Below, piece after piece: positions 53,644-62,300 of a DNA stretch of 64,000 bases. The stretch comes from Yoonia vestfoldensis (GTDB lineage Bacteria > Pseudomonadota > Alphaproteobacteria > Rhodobacterales > Rhodobacteraceae): positions 372,001 to 436,000 of the forward strand of contig NZ_CP021431.1 of assembly GCF_002158905.1 (NCBI RefSeq), given 5' to 3'. Numbering within the stretch: position 1 is the stretch's first letter; the number at the start of each line of letters is the position of its first letter. Made by a program: the position numbers and the translations under genes. Under the pieces are notes generated by a model that saw only the letters and a list, made by a program, of their open reading frames with translations, was not told the DNA's origin and ran no database searches.

Positions 53644-54594
53644 ATGGCCAAGGCATTCGCATCCGCAGGCGATATGGAAGAAAAGAAGATCAGCTTCACC
53701 CAGGTGGGCGAGGGGCTTTATGCCTTCACCGCAGAGGGCGATCCCAACACCGGCGTGATTATCGGCGACGACAGCGTGATGATCGTCGAGGCGCAGGCAA
53801 CCCCGCGTCTGGCCCGCATGGTGATCGAAAAGGTCCGCGAGGTAACGGACAAGCCGATCAGCCATCTGGTGCTGACCCATTACCACGCCGTCCGCGTGCT
53901 GGGCGCCAGCGCCTATGGCGCGCGCGAAATCATCATGTCCGACGTCGCCGCCGCCATGGTCGAAGAACGCGGACAGGAAGACTGGGACAGCGAATTCGAC
54001 CGCTTCCCGCGCCTGTTTCAGGGGCACGAGGAAATCCCCGGCCTGACACGGCCCACCACAACATTTTCCGACAGCATGACCGTCTATCTGGGCAAGCGCC
54101 GCGTCGACATCATGAAGCTGGGTCGCGCCCACACCGCGGGCGATGCGGTCGTCTGGGTGCCCAATCAAGAGGTCATGTTCACCGGCGATATCGTGGAATA
54201 CCATTCTGCATGCTACTGCGGCGACGGGCATTTCAACGACTGGGAAGAGACGCTCCAAAACATCGCGGCCTTTGAACCCAAATCCATCGCGCCGGGCCGT
54301 GGCGATGCATTGCTGGGCGAAGAGATGGTCGCCAAGGCGCTGGAAAGCACAGCTGATTTCGTCCGCTCCACCTATCAGCCCATCGCGAAGGTCGTGGCGC
54401 GGGGTGGCACCATGAAAGAAGCCTGGGACGCCTGCCGCGCGGCTTGCGACCCGAAGTTCAGCGATTACGCGATCTATGAACATTGCCTGCCGTTCAACGT
54501 GGCGCGCGCCTACGACGAAGCGCGCGGGATCGACACGCCCCGCGTCTGGACCGCAGAGCGGGACAAGGAGATGTGGAACGCCTTTCAGGGCTGA
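53644..54594 (+). CDS. Metallo-beta-lactamase-fold protein with a variant metal motif
   Basis: A 316-residue MBL-fold protein of the SoxH/quinoprotein-relay type. The usual HxHxDH motif reads THYHAVRVLG, keeping only the first two His; later elements GRAHTAGDAVVW (His) and FTGDIVEYH (Asp) are present. The loss of the Asp-His pair predicts a mononuclear or altered site. It starts at 53644 behind AAAGGA. Proteins of this group recur beside homogentisate or gentisate genes in alphaproteobacteria; the reaction is unknown. Confidence 0.8.
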   Translation: MAKAFASAGDMEEKKISFTQVGEGLYAFTAEGDPNTGVIIGDDSVMIVEAQATPRLARMVIEKVREVTDKPISHLVLTHYHAVRVLGASAYGAREIIMSDVAAAMVEERGQEDWDSEFDRFPRLFQGHEEIPGLTRPTTTFSDSMTVYLGKRRVDIMKLGRAHTAGDAVVWVPNQEVMFTGDIVEYHSACYCGDGHFNDWEETLQNIAAFEPKSIAPGRGDALLGEEMVAKALESTADFVRSTYQPIAKVVARGGTMKEAWDACRAACDPKFSDYAIYEHCLPFNVARAYDEARGIDTPRVWTAERDKEMWNAFQG

Positions 54595-54672
54595 ACCACG
54601 CGCGAACGGCCTGACCGGTGCAATCCCGGTCGGGCAGGGGCCCCTAGGCCCTAATCTGATGAGGAGAGACCG

Positions 54673-56301
54673 ATGCCGCTTGACGACCGATACCAACTCG
54701 CATTCAAACTCTATCCCTACGCGCGGTCTGCCGATCAGGACGCCAAGACGCCCGTGCGCCATCCGGTCGTCGTGGTGGGCGGTGGTCCCGTCGGGCTGGC
54801 AACAGCGCTGGATCTTGGGTTGCAGGGCGTTCCGGTCGTGGTGCTGGATGATCACGAAGGCATCGGGCAGGGTAGTCGCGCCATCTGCTTTGCCAAGCGC
54901 AGCCTTGAGATTGCCGACCGCTACGGCTGTGCCGGCCCGATGCTGGACAAGGGCGTTGTCTGGAACCTCGGCAAGGTGTTCCATGAGGACCGCAAGGTAT
55001 TCGAATTCAACCTGTTGCCAGAGGACGGACACAAGTTTCCCGCCTTCATAAACCTTCAACAGCCCTATTTCGAAAAGTTCCTGTTCGAACGCATCCAGGC
55101 CGCGCAAGCCGAAGGTGCGCCGATCGAAGTGCGCGGCAAGAACCGCGTGGCCAGCGTTGAAATCCACGACGACCACAGCGTGCTCAGCATCCAGACACCA
55201 GAGCAGGACTACACCCTGCACGCCGACTGGCTGATCGCCGCAGACGGTGCGGGGTCTCCGCTACGTGGCATGATGGGCCTCGATTTTGACGGGCGCGTGT
55301 TCAAGGACAGTTTCCTGATCGCCGACATCAAGATGCTCAGCGGCAACTTTCCCACCGAACGCTGGTTCTGGTTCGAACCCAGCCACAAGGCCGGGGCATC
55401 GACACTGCTGCACAAACAGCCCGACGACATCTGGCGCGTCGATTTTCAGATCGGCTGGGACGTGGACCGCAAGGAAGAGCTGAAGGAAGAAAACGTGCGC
55501 AAACGGCTCGACGCGATGCTGGGGGCAGAGGTGGACTACGACATTGTCTGGTCGTCGATCTATACGTTCCAGTGCCGTCGGATGGACAAATTCCGCCACG
55601 GCCGGGTGCTGTTTGTCGGGGATAGCGCCCATCAGGTCAGCCCCTTTGGCGCACGCGGGGCCAATTCGGGCATGCAGGACGCCGACAACCTGGGCTGGAA
55701 ACTGGGCATGGTGGTGCGGGGCGAAGCGCCTGACACGCTGCTCGACAGCTACCATGACGAACGGGCCTACGGGGCGGATGAAAATATCCTCAACTCGACC
55801 CGCGCGACGGATTTCATCACGCCAAAATCCAAGGTCAGCCATATCTTCCGCAACGCGGTGCTGGAACTGGCAGAGCAGTTCGAATTCGCCCGCCCGCTGG
55901 TCAATTCCGGCCGCCTGTCGATGCCCTGCACCTACGACGGCCTGCCATTGTTCGGGGAGGACAGGCTGGACGGCGGCCCGGACCGCACCCGCCCCGGCAG
56001 CCCGTGCCCGGATGCGCCGCTTGGCGATGGGTTTCTTCTCGATGCTCTCGGAAGTGGCTTCACGATCCTGACCCTCAATACAGATGCGCCGACCACCGTG
56101 ACCGAAGGAGGCGTGACCGCCGCAGCCGTGGCGCTCTCTACTGATGACGACGCAACCGGCGCGCTCTTCGCGCGGTATCTGGGCGATGCGGACAGTGCCG
56201 TCTACCTTATCCGGCCCGACCAACATGTGGTTGCCCGTTGGCCTCATTTCGATGAAACCGCCCTGCGCGCCGCCCTGCGCCGCGCCTGCGGCATGGAGTG
56301 A
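54673..56301 (+). CDS. FAD-dependent aromatic hydroxylase (PHBH/MhpA fold)
   Basis: A 542-residue class A flavoprotein monooxygenase: dinucleotide motif VVVGGGPVGLATALDLG, the DG motif in LIAADGAGSPLR and the GD motif VLFVGDSAHQVSPFGARGANSGMQDADNL. A C-terminal thioredoxin-like domain (about residue 430 on) is typical of the MhpA/phenol-hydroxylase branch. In this operon it most plausibly makes homogentisate from a hydroxyphenylacetate, as MhaA does, though a related substrate cannot be excluded. The start follows GAGGAGAG. Confidence 0.88.
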   Translation: MPLDDRYQLAFKLYPYARSADQDAKTPVRHPVVVVGGGPVGLATALDLGLQGVPVVVLDDHEGIGQGSRAICFAKRSLEIADRYGCAGPMLDKGVVWNLGKVFHEDRKVFEFNLLPEDGHKFPAFINLQQPYFEKFLFERIQAAQAEGAPIEVRGKNRVASVEIHDDHSVLSIQTPEQDYTLHADWLIAADGAGSPLRGMMGLDFDGRVFKDSFLIADIKMLSGNFPTERWFWFEPSHKAGASTLLHKQPDDIWRVDFQIGWDVDRKEELKEENVRKRLDAMLGAEVDYDIVWSSIYTFQCRRMDKFRHGRVLFVGDSAHQVSPFGARGANSGMQDADNLGWKLGMVVRGEAPDTLLDSYHDERAYGADENILNSTRATDFITPKSKVSHIFRNAVLELAEQFEFARPLVNSGRLSMPCTYDGLPLFGEDRLDGGPDRTRPGSPCPDAPLGDGFLLDALGSGFTILTLNTDAPTTVTEGGVTAAAVALSTDDDATGALFARYLGDADSAVYLIRPDQHVVARWPHFDETALRAALRRACGME

Positions 56302-56504
56302 CCGCCATGACCCTGAACACCAAACCCAACATCTCTGGCCCCGATGAATTCTACGCGGACCTGATCCAGTGCCACGACGGATTGTCCGACGACGAAAGCG
56401 CCGCCTTCAACGCGCGGCTGGTGCTGCTGCTGGCCAACCACGTCGGCGACCGCGCAGTTTTGTCCCGCGCATTGGTGGCGGCGAAAGCCCCCCGGCGGTC
56501 GTGA
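56298..56504 (+). CDS. DUF2783 family small protein
   Basis: A 68-residue protein with the DUF2783 pattern PDEFYADLIQCHDGLSDDES followed by NARLVLLLANHVGD. It starts at GTG 56298 (overlapping the hydroxylase stop in GTGA) or ATG 56307. DUF2783 genes commonly follow flavin monooxygenases of this type, so it may assist the hydroxylase, but its function is not known. It is the last gene of the block, 39 bp before the right 45-bp repeat. Confidence 0.8.
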   Translation: MTAMTLNTKPNISGPDEFYADLIQCHDGLSDDESAAFNARLVLLLANHVGDRAVLSRALVAAKAPRRS

Positions 56505-56898
56505 CGCCAGCGGGATAGCCGAAGAGCAGCAGTGAACTGATGCGGGTTTACCAGAGAGCTTCTGGTCCAATGATGACGCTGCTTTTTCGTCAAGGTTCAA
56601 CTTTGCGTAGCCTGGCAGGCCGCCCTCGCATCAGTTCGCGGCGTGTAAAGCTGGCAGCTACGATCTGCCGCGTCATGGCTAAGTTACACTTGAATCACAT
56701 CCGTAAGTCATTGAAATTATTATATCAAAATATTGTTCGACATCCCAGGCGCTTCAAATGCGACTGCAGTCCAACTCTGCCACTGGGTGGTATCCTTTGC
56801 CTCTCAAGACGCTTCGAGAAGAAACGCGCAGGCTTCTGCCAAACTAGCGGAAAAACCCGGCCGCGGCGGGATCGCGAGAACGCTTTCTCAAGGGCAAG
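56505..56898. other. 394-bp region without a recognisable gene
   Basis: Holds the right 45-bp repeat and then AT-richer sequence (around 56680-56750) unlike the surrounding coding DNA. Open frames here have no family resemblance or ribosome site. It may be a remnant of the element that brought in the block. Confidence 0.5.
56543..56587 (-). repeat. Right copy of the 45-bp inverted repeat flanking the catabolic block
   Basis: Reverse-complement match (43/45) to 34753-34797, 21.8 kb away. It lies 38 bp after the DUF2783 stop and about 310 bp from the tRNA-Ser gene. The two differences are at inner positions 13 and 29 of the repeat. Confidence 0.7.
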
Positions 56899-56988
56899 TG
56901 GCGGAGACGAAGGGATTCGAACCCTCGAGACGGTTTCCCGCCTACTCCCTTAGCAGGGGAGCGCCTTCGACCACTCGGCCACATCTCC
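56899..56988 (-). tRNA. tRNA-Ser (anticodon GCT)
   Basis: A 90-nt class II tRNA on the minus strand. The acceptor stem pairs GGAGATG with CGTCTCC, the D-arm contains GTGGCCGAG, the anticodon loop is CTGCTAA in CTCCCCTGCTAAGGGAG, a long variable arm (GGCGGGAAACCGTC) follows, and the T-arm is GGGTTCGAATCCC. CCA is encoded after the discriminator G. Its 3' end points toward the catabolic block. Confidence 0.95.
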
Positions 56989-57181
56989 GCCGCGGGGTCT
57001 AGCAGGTATGAAGCGCCAAGAACAAGCGGAAATTGTCGCGGCGCGCGTTTGTTTCACTCCGGCGCAACAAGGCTTTCGCCTGCGGCATTGCGTGGCACTG
57101 GTGGCGGGCGGATTGTCAGAATCAATGTGATGAAATAGAACAAAGCATGAACATTTTGATCACAAATTAGGTGCATCGTGT
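56989..57181. other. Intergenic region upstream of imuA
   Basis: 193 bp between the tRNA-Ser and imuA. Apart from the LexA box at 57138-57152 and presumed promoters for the two divergent genes I see no further feature. Confidence 0.5.
57138..57152 (+). promoter_or_regulatory. LexA (SOS) box upstream of imuA
   Basis: GAAC-AAAGCAT-GAAC is the alphaproteobacterial LexA motif GTTC-N7-GTTC read on the other strand. It ends 29 bp before the imuA start, as expected for a DNA-damage-inducible imuA-imuB-dnaE2 operon. Confidence 0.85.
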
Positions 57182-57859
57182 ATGGCGTTGCTTCATATGC
57201 AGAAAACCGCGACAGGCCAGCTGCCCCCGCCGGGGCTGTCCCGCCTGACCCTGTCCGAAATATTTGTCGAAACGGCGGCGGATGCGGCCGCTTTGGGCTT
57301 TGCGCTGGCGCGGTTGCCGCAGGGTCAGCGGCCTGTCCTATGGGTGCAGGATCGCCTGTCGCGCAAGCAAACCGGATTTCCCAGCCTGGCAGGGGCAGGC
57401 CCGCGGCGCCCGATCATCTTGGTCAGCCTGTCACGCGCTGTCGATGTGCTTTGGGCGCTGGAGGAAGGTCTGCGCTGCCGCAGCCTTGGTGGTGTGATCG
57501 GCGAGATCTGGGGCGATCCGGCGGCGCTGGATTTCACCGCGACCAAGCGGCTGGCCTTGCGGTCCGAGGCCGCCGCCGTGCCTTGCTGGCTGATCCGGCG
57601 CGCGGCGCATCCCAATCTGAGTGCCGCGCGCGACCGCTGGCGCATTGGCGCGCGCCCCTCCGCGCCGCATCCGCACGACCGCCAAGCGCCCGGTGCGCCG
57701 CGCTGGGCGGTGGAATTGTTCCGCTCGCGCGATGCAAGGCCGGGCCAATGGGTGGCCAGCTATGACCGGGCGGCGGATCGTGTCGATCTGGTTGCCGCAA
57801 TTTCCGATGGAACGCTGGACGCGGGTGATGGAAAGGCAGGGCAACGCGCCGCCGGATGA
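57182..57859 (+). CDS. imuA: ImuA, SOS mutasome RecA/SulA-like protein
   Basis: A 225-residue protein of the ImuA family: AADAAALGFALARLPQGQRPVLWVQD, PIILVSLSRAVDVLWALEEGLRC and IGEIWGDPAALDFTATKRLALRSEAA are typical. It is RecA-like in fold but lacks a clear Walker A. It works with ImuB and DnaE2 in translesion synthesis. The imuB start lies 98 nt before its end. Confidence 0.9.
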   Translation: MALLHMQKTATGQLPPPGLSRLTLSEIFVETAADAAALGFALARLPQGQRPVLWVQDRLSRKQTGFPSLAGAGPRRPIILVSLSRAVDVLWALEEGLRCRSLGGVIGEIWGDPAALDFTATKRLALRSEAAAVPCWLIRRAAHPNLSAARDRWRIGARPSAPHPHDRQAPGAPRWAVELFRSRDARPGQWVASYDRAADRVDLVAAISDGTLDAGDGKAGQRAAG

Positions 57860-59294
57860 CATCGCGCTGGTGCTGGCGCGCGAGGGACATCACGGCCCTG
57901 TCGTGCATGCCGCCAACCGCCCGGCACGGCTGGCGGGGATCAGGGCGGGGTCGCGCCTGGTGGATATGCGCGCGATCTGCCCTGATTTGCAGGTCGCCTA
58001 TGCCGATCAGGCGGGGGATCTTGCCGCGCTCGACCGGCTGGTGCTTTGGGCGCGGCGCTGGTGTCCGTGGACCGTGCGCGACGGCGAGGACGGGCTGATC
58101 CTTGACACCACGGGGTCCGATCACCTGCTGGGCGGCGAGGCGGCGATGCTGGTCAAGATGGAAACGCAATTGGCCTTGCTGGGTCTGGGCGCGCGTTTGG
58201 CCGTGGCCCCTACCTGGGGGGCGGCCTGGGCGCTTGCGCGGTTTGGTCCGGTGCGCGCGATCTGTGGTGCGGATGATCTGGCGGTGAAACTGGGGACTTT
58301 GCCTGTCACCGGATTGCGGCTGGATGGTGCGACGGTGCTGCTGTTGCGCCGTCTGGGGTTGAAAACCATCGGCGCGGTGATGGATGTGCCGCGCCTGTCG
58401 CTGACCCGCCGTTTCGCCAAGGCCGCCTTGCCCGCCAATCCGCTGCTGCGGCTGGATCAGGCTTTGGGTCAGCTGGCGGAACCTGTGTCCAGCGTCGATC
58501 CCGCGCCCCGATTCATGGCGCAAAGCCGCCTGGCAGAGCCGATTTTCGACCCAAGCCCCTATCTGCCCGCGCTTTGCGCCGATCTCTGCGACCAGTTGGA
58601 TCAGGCGGGCCAAGGCTGCCGGCGACTGCATCTGACCATCTATCGCAGCGATGGCGATATCAGCCATCTCTCGGTGGCTATATCCGCGCTGTCGCGTGAT
58701 CCTGTGCATCTGCACGGGCTGTTTCGCGACAAACTGGACCGGATCAACCCCGGTTACGGCTTTGATCTGATCACGCTCGCGGCCGCCGATCTGGGCGCGA
58801 TGCCGCAGGTCCAAAGCCGCCTTGATGGTGGTGCGGATGATGATCTGCAATTGGCGCATCTGCTGGACCGGCTGACCGCGCGTTTCGGGGATCGTGCCGT
58901 GACCCGCCCCGTCCTGCGCGCCAGCCACATCCCCGAACGGGCCGAGGCGCGCCTGCCCGCCATGGCCGATATGCCCGCCGATATGCCTGTGCCCGCCAGC
59001 GAACGCCCGCTGCGCCTGCTGGACCAGCCCGAAGAGGTGCGCGTGCTTTACGCCGTCCCCGAAGGCCCGCCCGCGCAATTCATCTGGCGCCGCCAGACCC
59101 ACCGCGTGACCCGGTATGCTGGCCCCGAACGTATCGCGCCCGAATGGTGGCGCGACCGCCCCGGCACCCGCCTGCGCGATTATTTCAAGGTCGAGGATCA
59201 GGCGGGCCGCCGCTTGTGGCTTTACCGCGAAGGGCTGCACACGGACGGGCGCGGCGGTGATCCGCGCTGGTTTATCCACGGGGTCTTCGTGTGA
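57762..59294 (+). CDS. imuB: ImuB, Y-family polymerase-like mutasome hub
   Basis: A 510-residue Y-family-like protein starting MTGRRIVSIWLPQFPMERW at 57762. ImuB proteins lack the catalytic acidic triad of true Pol IV, consistent with the altered N-terminal motif here, and act as adaptors binding the clamp, ImuA and DnaE2. Recognisable stretches are GLILDTTGSDHLLGGEAAM, GARLAVAPTWGAAWALARF and ERIAPEWWRDRPGTRLRDYFKVED near the C-terminus. The longer frame from 57621 lies within imuA. Confidence 0.9.
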   Translation: MTGRRIVSIWLPQFPMERWTRVMERQGNAPPDDIALVLAREGHHGPVVHAANRPARLAGIRAGSRLVDMRAICPDLQVAYADQAGDLAALDRLVLWARRWCPWTVRDGEDGLILDTTGSDHLLGGEAAMLVKMETQLALLGLGARLAVAPTWGAAWALARFGPVRAICGADDLAVKLGTLPVTGLRLDGATVLLLRRLGLKTIGAVMDVPRLSLTRRFAKAALPANPLLRLDQALGQLAEPVSSVDPAPRFMAQSRLAEPIFDPSPYLPALCADLCDQLDQAGQGCRRLHLTIYRSDGDISHLSVAISALSRDPVHLHGLFRDKLDRINPGYGFDLITLAAADLGAMPQVQSRLDGGADDDLQLAHLLDRLTARFGDRAVTRPVLRASHIPERAEARLPAMADMPADMPVPASERPLRLLDQPEEVRVLYAVPEGPPAQFIWRRQTHRVTRYAGPERIAPEWWRDRPGTRLRDYFKVEDQAGRRLWLYREGLHTDGRGGDPRWFIHGVFV

Positions 59295-59311
59295 TGGGCA
59301 CGGGTTGCGCT

Positions 59312-59330
59312 GCCTCCGGCGGGAGTATTT
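59312..59330 (+). repeat. Intergenic GCCTCCGGCGGGAGTATTT motif
   Basis: A short motif with a CTCC-GGC-GGGAG hairpin followed by TATTTCTGGAAAAAAGAAG, between imuB and dnaE2. From memory, very similar sequences are scattered between genes in many Rhodobacteraceae genomes. I see only this copy in the window, so calling it a dispersed repeat rests on general knowledge. Confidence 0.4.
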
Positions 59331-59354
59331 CTGGAAAAAAGAAGTTGCTGTGTC

Positions 59355-62300
59355 ATGCCGCAGAATGACCACCAGCATCCCAGACGGGAATTGGAAGGCG
59401 GCGGTTTTGCCCCCAATCCGCGCGCGGATTTCGTCGAACTGGGGGTGACGACCTGCTTTTCGTTCCTGCGCGGGGCCTCTGATGCCGTGGATCTGGCGAC
59501 GACCGCGCATGGCTTGGGCTATGACAAGCTGGGCTGTGCTGATCTTAATACCATGGCCGGGGTCGTGCGCCTGCATGCGGCGGCGCGCAAGGCGGGGATC
59601 ACCCCTGTGATCGGTTGTCGTTTGGCATTGGTCACGGGCGAGGTATTTCTGGCCTATCCGCGCGATCGCGCCGCTTATGGGCGGCTGTGCCGGTTGTTGT
59701 CCAAAGGCAAGATGCAGGATGCGGGCGGCGATTGGCAGGCCAAGGGGGTCTGCGATATCAGCCTTGATGATCTGGCCGCCCATGGTGCAGGCGTCCAGCT
59801 GATCGCCGTGCCGGGGGCGGATCTGGGGCATTTCGCTGCCCTGCTGCCGCGTCTGGCGCGCGCCTTGCCGGGGCTGCGCCATATCGCGGCCAGTTATCTG
59901 TATCGCGGCGATGACCGCGCGCGGATCAACCGTCTGGATGCTTTGGCGCGCAGGCATGGTCTGTCCATTCTGGCGACCAATGATGTGCATTATCACGCGC
60001 CCGACCGTCGCCCTTTGCAGGATGTGATGACCTGCATCCGCCACAAGACCACGATTGCCAAGGCGGGGTTCCTGCTGGATGCCAATGCCGAACGCCATCT
60101 GAAATCGCCCGCGCAGATGGTCCGGCTTTTCGCCGATTGGCCCCATGCGATCCGTGCGACCCGTGATGTGGCTGATGCCTGCACCTTTGATCTGCGCGAT
60201 CTGGCCTATGAATATCCGCATGAAACCGTCCCCGAAGGGCGCAGCGCGCAGGAATATCTGGAGGAATTGACATGGCGGGGGGCGGCGGCGCGCTATCCGG
60301 GCGGGGTGCCTGCGGCTTTGCAGGCGACGTTGCGCAAGGAACTGGCGCTGATCGCCAAGCTTGATATCCCGCAGTATTTCCTGACCATCCACGAGATCAT
60401 CGATTTCGCCCGCAACCAATGCAAGCCGCCGATCCTGTGTCAGGGGCGCGGGTCTGCCGCCAATTCCGCCGTCTGCTATATGCTGGGCATCACCGCCGTG
60501 GACCCCGCCAAGAACGACCTGCTGTTTGAACGTTTCATCAGCGAGGAACGCAAGGAACCCCCCGATATCGACGTGGATTTCGAACATGAACGCCGCGAGG
60601 AGGTGATCCAGCATATCTATGCCAAATACGGCCGCAACCGTGCCGCATTATGCGCCACCGTGATCCATTACCGCCCGCGCATGGCCGTGCGCGAGGTGGG
60701 CCGCGTCATGGGCCTGTCCGAGGATGTCACAACTGCGCTGGCCAAGACGATCTGGGGGTCATGGGGCCGCGAGATCGGGGCCGCGCAGGCCGCCGAGGCG
60801 GGGATCGATCTGCGCGATCCGCTGATGGCGCGCACGATCAAGCTGGCCGATCAGATGATCGGCATGCCGCGCCATCTGGGCCAGCATGTGGGCGGGTTCA
60901 TTCTGACCGAAAAGGCGCTGACCGAAACCGTGCCCATCGGCAATGGCGCCATGCCGGATCGCAGTTTCATCGAATGGGACAAGGATGATATCGACGAATT
61001 GCGCATATTGAAGGTCGATGTGCTGGCTTTGGGCATGTTGACCTGCATCCGCAAGGCGTTCGATCTGATCGCCGCGCATCACGGCCAGCGGTTCGATCTG
61101 GCAAGCGTCCCGCAGGAGGACGCGGCCGTCTATGACATGCTGTGCAAGGGTGACAGCCTTGGCACGTTTCAGGTCGAAAGCCGCGCGCAGATGAACATGC
61201 TGCCGCGTCTGCGTCCGCGCCAGTTTTACGATTTGGTCATTCAGGTCGCCATCGTCCGCCCCGGCCCGATCCAAGGCGATATGGTGCATCCTTACCTGCG
61301 CCGCCGCAGCGGGGCCGAACTGGTGGAATATCCCAGCCCCGGCCCGCAGCATGACCCTGACGAGCTGAAAAAGGTGCTGGGCCGCACGCTGGGTGTGCCG
61401 ATCTTTCAGGAACAGGCGATGAAGATCGCCATGGTCGCCGCCGAATTTTCCACCAAGGAAGCCAATGAACTGCGCAAGGCCATGGCCACCTTCCGGTCGC
61501 ATGGCACCATCGGCGCGCTAGAGGAAAAGATGGTCGGCCGCATGATCAGGCGCGGCTATGATCCCGAATTCGCGGCGCGTTGTTTCAACCAGATCAAGGG
61601 CTTCGGCGATTACGGCTTTCCCGAAAGCCATGCCGCCAGTTTCGCGCTGCTGGTCTATATCTCTGCTTGGATCAAATGCCATTATCCGGATGTCTTTTGT
61701 GCCGCGCTGCTGAATTCCCAGCCGATGGGCTTTTACGCCCCCGCCCAGATCGTGCGTGATGCCCGCGCACATGGGGTGATCCTGCGCGCGGCGGATGTGA
61801 ATTATTCCGATTGGGACAACAGCCTTGAACCGCTGGCGCCCGGTGTCTTTGCCGTGCGGCTGGGTCTGCGCCAGATCGACGGGATGCGCCGCGATATGGC
61901 GCAGCGGATCATGGATGCGCGCGGGCGGCCTTTTGATGATCTGAAAGATATGAAAACCCGCGCGAAACTGGATGCAGGCACGGTGCAAAGGCTGGCGGCG
62001 GCGGATGCGCTGCGCTCGATGAAGCTGGACCGCAGGCAGGCGTTATGGGAGGCGCGGGCCCTGCGCGATGCGCCCGATCTGCCGCTTTTTGCCGATACCC
62101 GCGACGAAGGGGCAGAGGTCCGGTTCGATCTGCCGCAGATGCCCATCTGCGAACAGGTGGTCGCTGATTACCAGACCCTGCGCCTGTCGCTGAAGGCGCA
62201 TCCTTTGTCCTTCTTGCGCCGCAGCATGACGCGACAGGGCTATCGTCCGGCGGCCGATCTGGCGCAGATGCGCAGCGGGCAGCCGGTGAAACTGGCGGGC

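Larger units (their letters stand above)
34753..56587. mobile_element. Putative genomic island or composite element bounded by the 45-bp repeats
   Basis: The block is delimited by inverted 45-bp repeats and lies beside a tRNA-Ser gene. It contains only catabolic genes, their regulators and a transporter (GntR, amidotransferase, P450, GS-like, ferredoxin, reductase, MBL, aminotransferase, IclR, TTT, ALDH, UPF0261, MarR, homogentisate genes). No transposase or integrase is seen, so movement is inferred only from the repeats and location. Confidence 0.4.

Noticed and set aside
56540..56953. Open frame of 137 codons between DUF2783 and tRNA-Ser
   Set aside because: It crosses the 45-bp repeat and the tRNA antisense strand, has no ribosome site and resembles no family.
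56899..56988. tRNA-Ser 3' end as an integration site with a matching direct repeat
   Set aside because: I found no second copy of the tRNA 3' segment near 34.7 kb, so integrase-type insertion at the tRNA is not supported.
57534..60614. A 1026-codon open frame on the minus strand
   Set aside because: It lies opposite imuB and dnaE2, is rich in Arg, His and Gln and shows no family motif. Long antisense frames are expected in GC-rich coding DNA; so are those at 53125-55221, 14462-16510 and 50402-52084.
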